This document shows positions 27,743 through 37,044 of a DNA stretch of 64,000 nt, in pieces. The stretch covers positions 1,207,001 through 1,271,000 of the forward strand of contig NZ_CP012646.1 in NCBI RefSeq assembly GCF_001281025.1, in the 5' to 3' direction. The position numbers and the translations under genes were made by a program. Origin of the DNA: Streptococcus mitis (GTDB lineage Bacteria; Bacillota; Bacilli; Lactobacillales; Streptococcaceae). The stretch's first letter is position 1. Each line of letters begins with the position of its first letter. Below the pieces are notes generated by a model. The model ran no database searches and was not told the origin of the DNA. It saw nothing but the letters and a program-made list of their open reading frames with translations.

Positions 27743-28918
27743 ATGTTAGATTTGAAAGAATACGGTATTGTCATGTGGCCGGAGGAAAAGATCATTTCTT
27801 TCCGTGAGAAACTTCTCGCTTGGTATGATGAAAATAAGCGAGATTTACCTTGGCGTAGAAGTAAAAATCCTTATCATATCTGGGTATCTGAAATCATGCT
27901 CCAGCAGACCAGAGTGGATACAGTTATCCCTTACTACGAACGATTCTTGGACTGGTTTCCAACTGTGGAAAGTTTGGCAAACGCGCCTGAAGAGCGTTTG
28001 TTGAAGGTTTGGGAAGGTTTAGGCTATTATTCTCGAGTACGCAATATGCAGGCTGCTGCTCAGCAGATTATGACTGACTTTGGTGGTCAATTTCCAAACA
28101 CCTATGAAGGAATTTCCAGTTTGAAAGGAATTGGTCCTTACACAGCAGGAGCCATTTCTAGTATTGCTTTTAACTTGCCTGAGCCGGCTGTAGATGGTAA
28201 TGTCATGCGAGTTTTGGCGCGTCTATTTGAAGTCAACCACGATATTGGCATTCCAAGTAATCGCAAAATTTTTCAGGCGATGATGGAAATCTTGATTGAC
28301 CCAGAACATCCTGGCGACTTTAACCAAGCTTTGATGGACTTGGGCTCAGATATTGAGGCTCCTGTAAATCCTAGGCCAGAAGAGAGTCCAGTGAAGGACT
28401 TTAGTGGGGCATACCAAAATGGAACCATGGACCGTTATCCAATCAAGGCTCCCAAGAAAAAGCCAGTTCCCATTTATCTTAAAGCCTTGGTGGTCAAAAA
28501 TACTCAGGGGCAATTTTTACTTGAAAAAAATGAAAGTGAAAAGTTATTGGCAGGCTTTTGGCATTTTCCTTTGATAGAAGTTGATGAGTTTCCGCAAGAA
28601 GAGCAGTTTGACCTCTTTCATCAGGTTGCAGAAGAAAGTGTGAATTTTGGTCCCAGCCCAGAAGAGAGTTTCCAGCAGGACTATGACTTAGATGTTGATT
28701 GGTTTGATGTTTATTTTGATACTGTCAAGCATGTCTTTAGCCATCGTAAATGGCATGTTCAAATTGTAGCAGGTCAGGTGAGTGATTCCCATGATTTTTC
28801 AGATAGGGAAGTTCGCTGGCTTTCACCAGAAGAGTTTAAGGATTACCCACTTGCCAAACCCCAACAAAAAATCTGGCAGGCTTATGCACAAGCCAACTTA
28901 GACAGTAGCAAAGACTAG
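27743..28918 (+). CDS. mutY: A/G-specific adenine glycosylase MutY (no Fe-S cluster cysteines)
   Basis: MutY removes adenine mispaired with 8-oxoguanine. The 391-residue protein has the helix-hairpin-helix [11 protein letters not shown] (128-136), Glu50 in [10 protein letters not shown] and Asp151 in AVDGNVMR, the two catalytic acids, and a C-terminal NUDIX-like 8-oxoG recognition domain (about 240-375). The segment 201-226, where most MutY proteins hold four cysteines for a [4Fe-4S] cluster, has none, and the whole protein contains no cysteine. Cluster-less MutY is known in lactic acid bacteria. The ATG at 27743 lies 6 bases after the -10 hexamer. Confidence 0.95.
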   Translation: MLDLKEYGIVMWPEEKIISFREKLLAWYDENKRDLPWRRSKNPYHIWVSEIMLQQTRVDTVIPYYERFLDWFPTVESLANAPEERLLKVWEGLGYYSRVRNMQAAAQQIMTDFGGQFPNTYEGISSLKGIGPYTAGAISSIAFNLPEPAVDGNVMRVLARLFEVNHDIGIPSNRKIFQAMMEILIDPEHPGDFNQALMDLGSDIEAPVNPRPEESPVKDFSGAYQNGTMDRYPIKAPKKKPVPIYLKALVVKNTQGQFLLEKNESEKLLAGFWHFPLIEVDEFPQEEQFDLFHQVAEESVNFGPSPEESFQQDYDLDVDWFDVYFDTVKHVFSHRKWHVQIVAGQVSDSHDFSDREVRWLSPEEFKDYPLAKPQQKIWQAYAQANLDSSKD

Positions 28919-28946
28919 CTATTGTGTCGTATTGTTATTTTTTTGG

Positions 28947-28952
28947 TATAAT
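28947..28952 (+). promoter_or_regulatory. vicRKX promoter (-10 TATAAT, extended)
   Basis: TATAAT preceded by TGG, 21 bases before the vicR ATG; TTGTGT at 28922-28927 is a possible -35 at 19-base spacing. It overlaps the first codons of a longer TTG-started vicR frame, which supports the shorter start. Confidence 0.65.
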
Positions 28953-28973
28953 AGTAGAGAAAAAGGTGAACAA

Positions 28974-29681
28974 ATGAAAAAAATATTAATTGTAGATGAT
29001 GAAAAACCAATCTCGGATATTATCAAGTTTAATATGACCAAGGAAGGTTACGAGGTTGTAACTGCTTTTAATGGCCGTGAAGCGCTAGAACAATTTGAAG
29101 CAGAGCAGCCAGATATTATTATTCTGGATTTGATGCTTCCAGAAATTGATGGTTTAGAAGTTGCTAAGACTATTCGCAAGACAAGTAGTGTGCCTATTAT
29201 CATGCTTTCAGCTAAAGACAGCGAATTTGATAAGGTTATCGGTTTAGAGCTTGGGGCGGATGACTATGTGACCAAACCCTTCTCAAATCGTGAGTTGCAG
29301 GCACGTGTCAAAGCTCTTCTTCGTCGTACAGATTTGACTTCTGTAGATAATCAAGAGTCTGATGAAAAGAAAACTCAGCCTTTGCAAATTGGGGACTTGG
29401 AGATTGTGCCAGATGCTTATGTGGCTAAAAAATACGGTGAAGAACTAGACTTAACTCACCGTGAATTTGAACTCTTGTATCACTTGGCGTCTCATATCGG
29501 TCAAGTAATTACGCGTGAACACTTGCTTGAAACTGTCTGGGGTTATGATTATTTCGGAGATGTTCGGACTGTCGATGTAACTATCAGACGTTTGCGTGAG
29601 AAGATTGAAGATACACCAAGTCGTCCTGAGTATATCCTAACACGTCGTGGTGTTGGTTATTATATGAGAAATAATGATTAA
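28974..29681 (+). CDS. vicR: Response regulator WalR/VicR
   Basis: The essential OmpR-type response regulator controlling cell-wall hydrolase and envelope genes. The 235-residue protein has a receiver domain with phospho-acceptor Asp52 (in [11 protein letters not shown]), acidic pocket DDE at 8-10 and a switch lysine in VTKPF, then a winged-helix DNA-binding domain (about 135-233) ending RRGVGYYM. The ATG at 28974 follows AAAGGTG; a TTG 14 codons upstream is inside the promoter. It overlaps vicK by 8 bases. Confidence 0.96.
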   Translation: MKKILIVDDEKPISDIIKFNMTKEGYEVVTAFNGREALEQFEAEQPDIIILDLMLPEIDGLEVAKTIRKTSSVPIIMLSAKDSEFDKVIGLELGADDYVTKPFSNRELQARVKALLRRTDLTSVDNQESDEKKTQPLQIGDLEIVPDAYVAKKYGEELDLTHREFELLYHLASHIGQVITREHLLETVWGYDYFGDVRTVDVTIRRLREKIEDTPSRPEYILTRRGVGYYMRNND

Positions 29682-31023
29682 ACTAATTAAAGACACAGTT
29701 TTAACCAGTGATTTTATCTTTATCCTCATTCTACTTGGCTTTATTTTAGTGGTGACCTTGCTCTTACTAGAAAATCGTCGGGATAATATTCGGTTGAAGC
29801 AAATTAATCAAAAAGTTAAAGACCTGATTGCAGGAGATTATTCTCAGGTGTTGGACATGCAGGGAAGCTCTGAAATCACTAATATTACCAATAATCTCAA
29901 TGATTTATCAGAAGTAATTCGGTTGACCCAAGAAAATCTGGAACAAGAGAGTAAAAGATTACATAGTATCCTGTCTTACATGACGGACGGAGTCCTTGCG
30001 ACCAATCGTCGTGGCAAGATTACTATGATTAATGACATGGCCAAGAAACAGCTAGGTGTTCAGAAAGAAGATGTTCTTAATAAGAGCATTCTAGAGTTGC
30101 TTAAGATTGAAGATGAATACGAACTTCGTGATTTGATTACCCAGATTCCTGAGCTTATGATTGATTCTCAGGATGCTAATGGTGAATATCTGAGCCTTCG
30201 TGTACGCTTTGCCTTGGTCCGTCGAGAATCTGGCTTTATCTCAGGTCTGGTTGCCGTTTTACACGATACGACGGAGCAGGAGAAGGAGGAACGCGAGCGG
30301 AGACTCTTTGTATCCAACGTTAGTCATGAGTTACGGACGCCTCTGACTAGTGTAAAATCCTATCTGGAAGCCTTGGATGAGGGTGCCTTGTCAGAACCTG
30401 TCGCACCAGACTTTATCAAGGTGTCTCTAGACGAAACCAACCGTATGATGCGGATGGTGACAGATCTCCTCCATCTTTCACGGATTGATAATGCAACTAG
30501 TCACCTAGATGTGGAACTGATTAACTTTACAGCCTTTATTACTTTTATCCTCAACCGTTTTGATCAGATAAGAGTGCAGGATGAAGAGAAGAAATACGAA
30601 CTGGTGAGAGATTACCCAATTACCTCTGTCTGGATTGAAATTGATACAGATAAGATGACACAGGTCATTGATAATATTCTTAACAATGCCATCAAGTATT
30701 CGCCAGATGGTGGGAAAATCACAGTGACCATGAAAACAACTGACGATCAGATGATTTTATCTATCTCAGACCAAGGATTGGGTATTCCTAAGCAGGATTT
30801 GCCACGTATCTTTGACCGTTTCTACCGTGTGGATCGTGCTAGAAGTCGTGCCCAAGGTGGAACAGGTTTGGGACTGTCTATTGCCAAAGAAATTATCAAA
30901 CAACATAATGGTTTTATTTGGGCCAAGAGTATATATGGTAAGGGATCAACCTTTACCATTGTGCTCCCTTATGATAAGGATGCAGTGAAGGAAGAAGTAT
31001 GGGAGGACGAAGTAGAAGACTAG
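29674..31023 (+). CDS. vicK: Sensor histidine kinase WalK/VicK
   Basis: A 449-residue kinase. One transmembrane segment (about 11-33) is followed by a HAMP-like linker, a PAS domain (about 95-200), HisKA with His218 in NVSHELRTP and a HATPase domain with N, G1 (DQGLGIP) and G2 ([13 protein letters not shown]) boxes. Unlike Bacillus WalK it has no extracytoplasmic domain, the streptococcal form, so it probably senses through the PAS domain or partner proteins. It ends 1 base before vicX. Confidence 0.96.
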   Translation: MIKLIKDTVLTSDFIFILILLGFILVVTLLLLENRRDNIRLKQINQKVKDLIAGDYSQVLDMQGSSEITNITNNLNDLSEVIRLTQENLEQESKRLHSILSYMTDGVLATNRRGKITMINDMAKKQLGVQKEDVLNKSILELLKIEDEYELRDLITQIPELMIDSQDANGEYLSLRVRFALVRRESGFISGLVAVLHDTTEQEKEERERRLFVSNVSHELRTPLTSVKSYLEALDEGALSEPVAPDFIKVSLDETNRMMRMVTDLLHLSRIDNATSHLDVELINFTAFITFILNRFDQIRVQDEEKKYELVRDYPITSVWIEIDTDKMTQVIDNILNNAIKYSPDGGKITVTMKTTDDQMILSISDQGLGIPKQDLPRIFDRFYRVDRARSRAQGGTGLGLSIAKEIIKQHNGFIWAKSIYGKGSTFTIVLPYDKDAVKEEVWEDEVED

Positions 31024-31024
31024 A

Positions 31025-31834
31025 ATGAGTGAAACAGGCTTTAAATACAGTATTTTAGCGTCGGGTTCCAGTGGAAATTCCTTTTATCTGGAAACCCCAA
31101 AAAAGAAACTTTTAGTGGATGCAGGCTTATCTGGTAAGAAAATCACCAGCCTACTTGCTGAAATAAATCGTAAACCAGAAGACTTGGATGCCATCTTGAT
31201 TACGCATGAGCATTCAGACCATATCCATGGTGTGGGTGTTTTGGCTCGCAAGTATGGTATGGATTTGTATGCTAATGAAAAGACCTGGCAGGCTATGGAA
31301 AATAGCAAGTATCTTGGCAAGGTGGATTCTTCGCAAAAGCATATCTTTGAGATGGGCAAAACCAAAACCTTTGGAGATATTGACATCGAGAGTTTTGGCG
31401 TAAGCCATGATGCGGTCGCACCGCAGTTCTATCGCTTTATGAAGGATGATAAGAGTTTTGTCCTTTTGACAGATACAGGTTATGTTAGTGACCGTATGGC
31501 GGGAATTGTCGAAAATGCGGATGGATATCTTATCGAGTCCAACCATGATGTAGAAATTTTGCGAGCAGGTTCTTACGCTTGGCGACTCAAACAACGAATC
31601 CTATCGGATCTGGGTCACCTTTCTAACGAGGATAGTGCTGAAGCTATGATTCGGACCCTAGGAAATCGCACTAAGAAAATCTACCTTGGACATTTATCTA
31701 AGGAAAACAATATCAAGGAACTGGCTCACATGACCATGGTCAATCAGCTAGCTCAAGCTGATCTGGGAGTCGGAGTAGACTTTAAGGTTTATGATACCTC
31801 ACCAGATACCGCAACACCATTGACAGAGATATAA
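31025..31834 (+). CDS. vicX: MBL-fold metallohydrolase VicX/WalJ
   Basis: A 269-residue metallo-beta-lactamase fold protein, third gene of the vicRKX operon. The THEHSDH metal motif (near residue 59), further ligand candidates in TDTGY and ESNHD, and a HLSNEDSAE segment are visible. The family is related to YycJ/WalJ, proposed 5'-3' exonucleases or tRNA-processing-like hydrolases; the link to the kinase is by operon. It ends at a strong bidirectional terminator. Confidence 0.92.
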   Translation: MSETGFKYSILASGSSGNSFYLETPKKKLLVDAGLSGKKITSLLAEINRKPEDLDAILITHEHSDHIHGVGVLARKYGMDLYANEKTWQAMENSKYLGKVDSSQKHIFEMGKTKTFGDIDIESFGVSHDAVAPQFYRFMKDDKSFVLLTDTGYVSDRMAGIVENADGYLIESNHDVEILRAGSYAWRLKQRILSDLGHLSNEDSAEAMIRTLGNRTKKIYLGHLSKENNIKELAHMTMVNQLAQADLGVGVDFKVYDTSPDTATPLTEI

Positions 31835-31860
31835 AAAGAAGGCGAATATGCCTTCTTTTT
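31833..31860. terminator. Bidirectional terminator between vicX and the thioredoxin-like gene
   Basis: AAAAAGAAGGC and GCCTTCTTTTT pair perfectly over 11 bases with loop GAATAT. It overlaps the vicX stop and lies 8 bases from the convergent gene's stop. Confidence 0.92.
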
Positions 31861-31867
31861 ATATCTT

Positions 31868-32215
31868 TTACAATCCTGCGAAATCTTTGATTTCTTGTGC
31901 TGACATTGAAGAGTCACAACGGACATTGATTTGTCCATCTGCAATGTGAACGAAGCCTGGTACAGTTGGAATTCCGTAGCGTGAGCGGAATTCTTGCAAC
32001 TCATTGAGTTGGCTTGCTTCTTCACTGTTGATGAAGTAGATGTGAGCTTTGGTTTCAGCTACTACACCTGCCAATGTACCTGCAAATTTACGGCAGTAAG
32101 GGCAAGTTTTACGACCGATAAAGAAGGTTGCAGTTTCTTTTTTATCAAGAGCTTCTTGCGCACGCGCAACTGTAGTGACTTCAAGGTCTTTGATATTATC
32201 TAAAAATTGTTCCAT
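31868..32215 (-). CDS. Thioredoxin-fold protein (Bta/PedC-like bacteriocin transport accessory family)
   Basis: A 115-residue thioredoxin-like protein with a CPYC active site (in RKTCPYCRKFAG, near residue 41-44) and a cis-proline in IPTVPG near 88. No signal peptide is visible, so it is cytosolic or secreted by another route. Homologues are annotated as bacteriocin transport accessory proteins that help form disulfides, but no bacteriocin or exporter gene is nearby, so a general thiol role is as likely. It lies 110 bases downstream of pgm on the same strand, with a terminator between. Confidence 0.8.
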   Translation of the reverse strand: MEQFLDNIKDLEVTTVARAQEALDKKETATFFIGRKTCPYCRKFAGTLAGVVAETKAHIYFINSEEASQLNELQEFRSRYGIPTVPGFVHIADGQINVRCDSSMSAQEIKDFAGL

Positions 32216-32287
32216 GAGATTACCTCGCTTTCATTGATATGTCTAGTATGCCATAAAGTTTCTAAAATTGCTTAGATTTGATACGAA

Positions 32288-32319
32288 AAAAAGATGAGAT
32301 TGGTTAGTCTCATCTTTTT
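32288..32319. terminator. pgm terminator
   Basis: Arms AAAAAGATGAGA and TCTCATCTTTTT, perfect 12-bp stem with 8-base loop. On the minus strand it ends in a T-run. It is 6 bases after the pgm stop. Confidence 0.9.
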
Positions 32320-32325
32320 AGGTCG

Positions 32326-34044
32326 TTATTTTACAAAAGCATTGATTTCTGCTTCGATGTTAGCAATCTTAGCTTGTGATTCTTCGTTGGTTTCCCCTAC
32401 AACTGCAATGTAGAACTTGATTTTTGGTTCTGTACCTGAAGGGCGAACGGCAATCCATGAACCGTCAGCAAGTGTGTATTTCAAAACATCACTTGGAGGT
32501 GTTGTCAAGTTTGTAACAGTTCCGTCAGCGGCAGTAGCAGTTTGAGCCTTGAAGTCTTCTACGACAGTGATAGCTGTTGCGTTCCATTCTTTTGGAGCAT
32601 TGTTACGGAATTTAGCCATAATTGCTTTGATTTGTTCAGCACCATCGACACCTGAAAGGGTAACAGAGATTGTCTTTTCTGCATAGTAGCCGTACTCTTT
32701 GTAGATTTCTTCGATACCGTCTGCAAGTGTCAAACCACGTGAACGGTAGTAGGCAGCAAGTTCAGCAACGACTAGAACGGCTTGGATAGCGTCTTTATCA
32801 CGTACGAATGGTTTAATCAAGTAACCGAAGCTTTCTTCAAATCCCATCATGTAAGTGTGATTGTGTTTTTCTTCGAATTCTTGGATTTTCTCAGCGATAA
32901 ATTTGAAACCTGTCAAAACGTTGAACATAGTTGCGCCGTAGCTTTCAGCAATCTTCGTTACCAAGTCAGTTGATACAATCGATTTGCAGAGAGCCGCATT
33001 TTCAGGAAGAGTTCCAGCGTTTTTGTGGGCTTCCAAGATGTATTTAGCCATGATAGCACCGATTTGGTTACCTGAAAGGTTGAGGTAGCTACCATCTTTT
33101 TGAAGAACTTCAACACCAACACGGTCAGCGTCTGGGTCAGTTGCCACAAGAACATCTGCACCAACTTGACGACCAAGTTCTTCAGCAAGGGCAAAGGCTG
33201 CTTGGCTTTCTGGGTTCGGAGATTTTACAGTTGAGAAGTCTGGATCAGGAGTTGCTTGTGCTTCAACGACTTGAACAGAGTCAAATCCTGCTTGGGCAAG
33301 AGCACGACGAGCCAACATTTCACCAGTACCATGAAGTGGTGTGTAGACAATCTTCATGTCTTTACCGAATTCTTCAATCAAGGCTGGGTTGATGTTTACG
33401 TCCTTAACCTCTTTAAGGTATTCTACGTCAACAGCTTCGCCGATAACTTCAATCAAACCAGAAGCTTTTTCAGCTTCCACATCAGCAACTTCAACTGCAA
33501 ATGGGTTTTCGATTGCACGGATATATGTAGTCAAAGCGTCTGCATCGTGTGGAGGCATTTGTCCACCGTCTTCACCGTAAACTTTGTAACCGTTAAATGG
33601 TGCAGGATTGTGGCTAGCTGTGACCATGATACCTGCGAAACAGTTGAGGTGACGAACTGCAAATGATAGTTCTGGAGTTGGACGGAGGCTTTCAAATACG
33701 TAAGATTTGATGCCGTGTTTAGCAAGAACTGCCGCAGACTCAAAGGCAAACTCAGGTGAGAAGTGACGGCTATCGTAGGCAATTGCCACACCACGTTCTT
33801 TTTCATTTTCACCTTTTGACTCAATCAAACGAGCCAAACCTTCAGTAGCTTGGCGAACAACGTAGATGTTGATGCGGTTTGTACCAGCACCAATCAAGCC
33901 ACGCATACCTGCAGTACCAAATTCAAGATTTGTATAGAAGGCATCTTCCTTAGTTTTTTCGTCCATATTTTCTAAATCTTGACGAAGGTAGTCGGGAAGC
34001 TCCGCAAAATCAACCCATTTCTGGTAATTTTCTTGGTAAGACAT
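32326..34044 (-). CDS. pgm: Phosphoglucomutase (alpha-D-phosphohexomutase family)
   Basis: Interconverts glucose-6-phosphate and glucose-1-phosphate, linking glycolysis to UDP-glucose, capsule or teichoic acid and glycogen synthesis. The 572-residue enzyme shows the four family sites in order: catalytic serine loop TASHNPAP (near 145), metal loop DPDADR (near 303), sugar loop GFEESFG (near 405) and phosphate loop RPSGTEPK (near 530). It is one of the enzymes feeding the glg operon at 44.6 kb. AAAGGAG precedes the ATG. Confidence 0.96.
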   Translation of the reverse strand: MSYQENYQKWVDFAELPDYLRQDLENMDEKTKEDAFYTNLEFGTAGMRGLIGAGTNRINIYVVRQATEGLARLIESKGENEKERGVAIAYDSRHFSPEFAFESAAVLAKHGIKSYVFESLRPTPELSFAVRHLNCFAGIMVTASHNPAPFNGYKVYGEDGGQMPPHDADALTTYIRAIENPFAVEVADVEAEKASGLIEVIGEAVDVEYLKEVKDVNINPALIEEFGKDMKIVYTPLHGTGEMLARRALAQAGFDSVQVVEAQATPDPDFSTVKSPNPESQAAFALAEELGRQVGADVLVATDPDADRVGVEVLQKDGSYLNLSGNQIGAIMAKYILEAHKNAGTLPENAALCKSIVSTDLVTKIAESYGATMFNVLTGFKFIAEKIQEFEEKHNHTYMMGFEESFGYLIKPFVRDKDAIQAVLVVAELAAYYRSRGLTLADGIEEIYKEYGYYAEKTISVTLSGVDGAEQIKAIMAKFRNNAPKEWNATAITVVEDFKAQTATAADGTVTNLTTPPSDVLKYTLADGSWIAVRPSGTEPKIKFYIAVVGETNEESQAKIANIEAEINAFVK

Positions 34045-34082
34045 TGAAATTCTCCTTTTTGTAAATTGTTTTAACCGTTCAC

Positions 34083-34111
34083 ATTATAGCACTTTTTAGC
34101 GTTTTAGTAAA
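34083..34111 (-). promoter_or_regulatory. pgm promoter
   Basis: Read leftward: -35 TTTACT (34106-34111), 17-base spacer, -10 TATAAT (34083-34088) with TGC upstream (extended). Confidence 0.75.
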
Positions 34112-34162
34112 ACGGTAGCATAATTTTCAGAAAAGTAGTGACATATGCCTGTTTATCAAGTC

Positions 34163-34191
34163 TTGAATGCCTTAGGGAAACATGCTATACT
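34163..34191 (+). promoter_or_regulatory. Promoter of the ABC-F gene, leaderless arrangement
   Basis: -35 TTGAAT (34163-34168), 17-base spacer, -10 TATACT (34186-34191) with TGC upstream, then exactly 6 bases to the ATG at 34198. Confidence 0.7.
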
Positions 34192-34197
34192 ACTTGT

Positions 34198-36099
34198 ATG
34201 ATTATTTTACAAGCTAATAAAATTGAACGTTCTTTTGCAGGAGAGGTTCTTTTTGATAATATCAACCTGCAGGTTGATGAACGAGATCGGATTGCCCTGG
34301 TTGGGAAAAATGGAGCAGGTAAGTCTACTCTTTTGAAGATTTTGGTTGGAGAAGAGGAGCCAACTAGTGGAGAAATCAATAAGAAAAAAGATATTTCTCT
34401 GTCTTACTTAGCCCAAGATAGCCGTTTTGAGTCTGAAAATACCATCTACGATGAGATGCTTCATGTCTTTGATGACCTGCGTCGGACGGAGAAACAACTT
34501 CGTCAGATGGAGTTGGAGATGGGAGAAAAGTCTGTTGAGGACTTGAATAAGCTGATGTCAGATTACGATCGCTTATCTGAGAATTTTCGCCAAGCAGGTG
34601 GCTTTACCTATGAAGCTGATATTCGAGCGATTTTGAATGGATTCAAGTTTGATGAATCTATGTGGCAGATGAAAATTGCCGAGCTTTCTGGTGGTCAAAA
34701 TACTCGCTTGGCTCTAGCCAAAATGCTACTTGAAAAGCCCAATCTCTTGGTCTTGGACGAGCCAACCAACCACTTGGATATTGAAACCATTGCCTGGCTA
34801 GAGAATTACTTGGTAAACTATAGTGGTGCCCTCATTATTGTCAGCCACGACCGTTATTTCTTGGACAAGGTTGCGACAATTACGCTAGATTTGACCAAGC
34901 ATTCCTTGGATCGCTATGTGGGTAATTACTCTCGTTTTGTCGAATTAAAGGAGCAGAAGCTAGCTACTGAAGCAAAAAACTATGAAAAGCAACAAAAGGA
35001 AATCGCTGCTCTGGAAGACTTTGTCAATCGCAATCTAGTCCGAGCTTCAACGACCAAACGTGCCCAATCTCGTCGTAAACAACTGGAAAAAATGGAGCGT
35101 TTAGACAAGCCTGAAGCTGGCAAGAAATCAGCCAATATGACCTTCCAGTCTGAAAAAACGTCGGGTAATGTTGTATTGACTGTTGAAAATGTGGCTATTG
35201 GCTATGATGGGGAAGTACTGTCAGAGCCAATCAACCTAGACCTTCGTAAGATGAATGCTGTCGCTATCGTTGGTCCAAATGGAATCGGCAAGTCAACCTT
35301 TATTAAGTCTATAGTGGATCAGATTCCTTTTATCAAGGGTGAGAAGCGCTTTGGCGCTAATGTTGAGGTTGGTTACTATGACCAAACCCAAAGCAAGCTA
35401 ACACCAAGTAATACTGTATTGGATGAACTCTGGAATGATTTTAAACTGACACCAGAAGTTGAAATCCGCAACCGTCTAGGTGCCTTCCTTTTCTCAGGAG
35501 ATGATGTTAAAAAATCAGTTGGTATGCTGTCAGGTGGCGAGAAAGCGCGTTTGCTTCTGGCTAAACTTTCCATGGAAAACAACAACTTCTTGATTCTGGA
35601 TGAGCCGACCAACCACTTGGATATTGATAGCAAGGAAGTGTTGGAAAATGCCTTGATTGACTTTGATGGGACCCTTCTATTCGTCAGCCATGACCGTTAC
35701 TTTATCAATCGTGTAGCAACTCATGTATTGGAATTGTCCGAGAATGGTTCGACTCTCTATCTTGGAGATTATGACTACTATGTTGAGAAGAAAGCAGAAG
35801 TAGAAATGAGCCAGACTGAGGAAGCTTCAACTAACAATCAAGCAAAAGAAGCAAATTCAGTTAATGACTATCAAGCTCAGAAAGAAAGTCAAAAAGAAGT
35901 TCGCAAACTCATGCGACAAATCGAAAGTCTAGAAGCTGAAATTGAAGAGTTAGAAAGTCAAAGCCAAGATATTTCTGAACAAATGTTGGAAACAAACGAT
36001 GCCGACAAACTGATGGAATTACAGGCTGAGCTGGACAAAATCAGTCATCGTCAGGAAGAAGCTATGCTTGAGTGGGAAGAATTATCAGAGCAGGTGTAA
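34198..36099 (+). CDS. ABC-F family ATPase (YdiF-like)
   Basis: A 633-residue protein with two ABC ATPase cassettes and no membrane segment, the ABC-F build that acts on ribosomes. First cassette: Walker A GKNGAGKST (near 35), LSGGQ in ELSGGQNTR; second: GPNGIGKST (near 360) and LSGGEKARL. Both Walker B regions end DEPTNHLDI. A charged linker lies between them (about 255-320) and a glutamate-rich coiled coil ends the protein (about 560-633). The length and C-terminal coil fit YdiF-like members, involved in translation quality control; no resistance role is implied. The upstream in-frame start at 34138 is rejected since it lies before the promoter. Confidence 0.9.
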   Translation: MIILQANKIERSFAGEVLFDNINLQVDERDRIALVGKNGAGKSTLLKILVGEEEPTSGEINKKKDISLSYLAQDSRFESENTIYDEMLHVFDDLRRTEKQLRQMELEMGEKSVEDLNKLMSDYDRLSENFRQAGGFTYEADIRAILNGFKFDESMWQMKIAELSGGQNTRLALAKMLLEKPNLLVLDEPTNHLDIETIAWLENYLVNYSGALIIVSHDRYFLDKVATITLDLTKHSLDRYVGNYSRFVELKEQKLATEAKNYEKQQKEIAALEDFVNRNLVRASTTKRAQSRRKQLEKMERLDKPEAGKKSANMTFQSEKTSGNVVLTVENVAIGYDGEVLSEPINLDLRKMNAVAIVGPNGIGKSTFIKSIVDQIPFIKGEKRFGANVEVGYYDQTQSKLTPSNTVLDELWNDFKLTPEVEIRNRLGAFLFSGDDVKKSVGMLSGGEKARLLLAKLSMENNNFLILDEPTNHLDIDSKEVLENALIDFDGTLLFVSHDRYFINRVATHVLELSENGSTLYLGDYDYYVEKKAEVEMSQTEEASTNNQAKEANSVNDYQAQKESQKEVRKLMRQIESLEAEIEELESQSQDISEQMLETNDADKLMELQAELDKISHRQEEAMLEWEELSEQV

Positions 36100-36101
36100 A
36101 G

Positions 36102-36965
36102 ATGGAACATCTTGGAAAGGTATTTCGTGAATTTCGGACAAGTGGAAATTATTCTTTAAAGGAGGCGGCAGGGGAGTCCTGTTCAACTTCTCAGTTATCT
36201 CGCTTTGAGCTTGGGGAGTCTGACCTAGCAGTCTCACGTTTCTTTGAGATTTTGGATAACATTCATGTAACAATCGAAAATTTCATGGATAAGGCTAGGG
36301 ATTTCCATAATCATGAACATGTTGCCATGATGGGACAAATTGTACCCCTTTACTACTCAAATGATATTGCAGGTTTTCAAAAGCTTCAAAGTGAACAACT
36401 TGAAAAGGCTAAGAGTTCGACAAATCCACTCTATTTTGAGCTGAACTGGATTTTGTTGCAAGGTCTGATTTGTCAAAGAGATTCGAGTTATCATATGGAG
36501 CAGGATGATTTAGATAAGGTAGCAGATTATCTCTTCAAAACAGAAGAATGGACCATGTATGAGTTGATTCTTTTCGGTAACCTCTATAGTTTCTACGATG
36601 TAGACTATGTCACTCGGATTGGTAGAGAAGTCATGGAGAGGGAGGAATTTTATCAAGAGATTGGTCGCCATAAGAGATTGGTTTTGATTTTGGCCCTCAA
36701 TTGTTACCAGCATTGTTTAGAGCATCTTTCTTTTGACAATGCAAGCTATTTTGAGACTTATACAGAGAAGATTATTGGTAAAAACATTAGTCTGTATGAA
36801 CGAAATATTTTACATTACCTAAAAGGCTTTGCCTTGTACCAAAAAGGACAGTGTAAAGAAGGTTGTAAGCAAATGCAAGAGGCCATGCATATTTTTGACG
36901 TGCTAGATCTTCCAGAGCAAGTAGCCTACTATCAGGAACACTACAAAAAATTTATCAAAGATTAA
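36102..36965 (+). CDS. Rgg/GadR/MutR-family transcriptional regulator
   Basis: A 287-residue Rgg-type regulator: N-terminal helix-turn-helix (about residues 5-60, SLKEAAGESCSTSQLSRFELGES) and an all-helical repeat domain to the end, as in peptide-binding Rgg/PlcR proteins. No short hydrophobic peptide gene could be recognised next to it. It starts 2 bases after the ABC-F gene, so may read through from it. The following MFS gene is the probable target, and a palindrome lies between them. Confidence 0.85.
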   Translation: MEHLGKVFREFRTSGNYSLKEAAGESCSTSQLSRFELGESDLAVSRFFEILDNIHVTIENFMDKARDFHNHEHVAMMGQIVPLYYSNDIAGFQKLQSEQLEKAKSSTNPLYFELNWILLQGLICQRDSSYHMEQDDLDKVADYLFKTEEWTMYELILFGNLYSFYDVDYVTRIGREVMEREEFYQEIGRHKRLVLILALNCYQHCLEHLSFDNASYFETYTEKIIGKNISLYERNILHYLKGFALYQKGQCKEGCKQMQEAMHIFDVLDLPEQVAYYQEHYKKFIKD

Positions 36966-36985
36966 TTTTCCCAAATAAGGGAAAA
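36966..36985. promoter_or_regulatory. Palindrome between the Rgg gene and the MFS gene
   Basis: Arms TTTTCCC and GGGAAAA, perfect over 7 bases around AAATAA. No T-run follows, so it is not a normal terminator. It starts at the Rgg stop and lies about 25 bases upstream of the MFS -10, which suggests an operator. Confidence 0.45.
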
Positions 36986-37010
36986 ATGAAAAAGCTCCTT
37001 TCGGTTTTGA

Positions 37011-37016
37011 TACAAT
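37011..37016 (+). promoter_or_regulatory. Promoter of the MFS gene (-10 TACAAT, extended)
   Basis: TACAAT preceded by TGA; a weak TGAAAA at 36987 could be the -35. GAGAGGAG precedes the ATG at 37045. Confidence 0.55.
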
Positions 37017-37044
37017 AGTTTCAAAATTTGAGAGGAGTTTTTAT

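Noticed and set aside
28932..28973. Upstream TTG start for vicR
   Set aside because: Overlaps the -10 element and adds residues absent from the response regulator family.
34138..34197. Upstream start for the ABC-F gene
   Set aside because: Lies before the -35 of the promoter; the added residues do not fit the family N-terminus.
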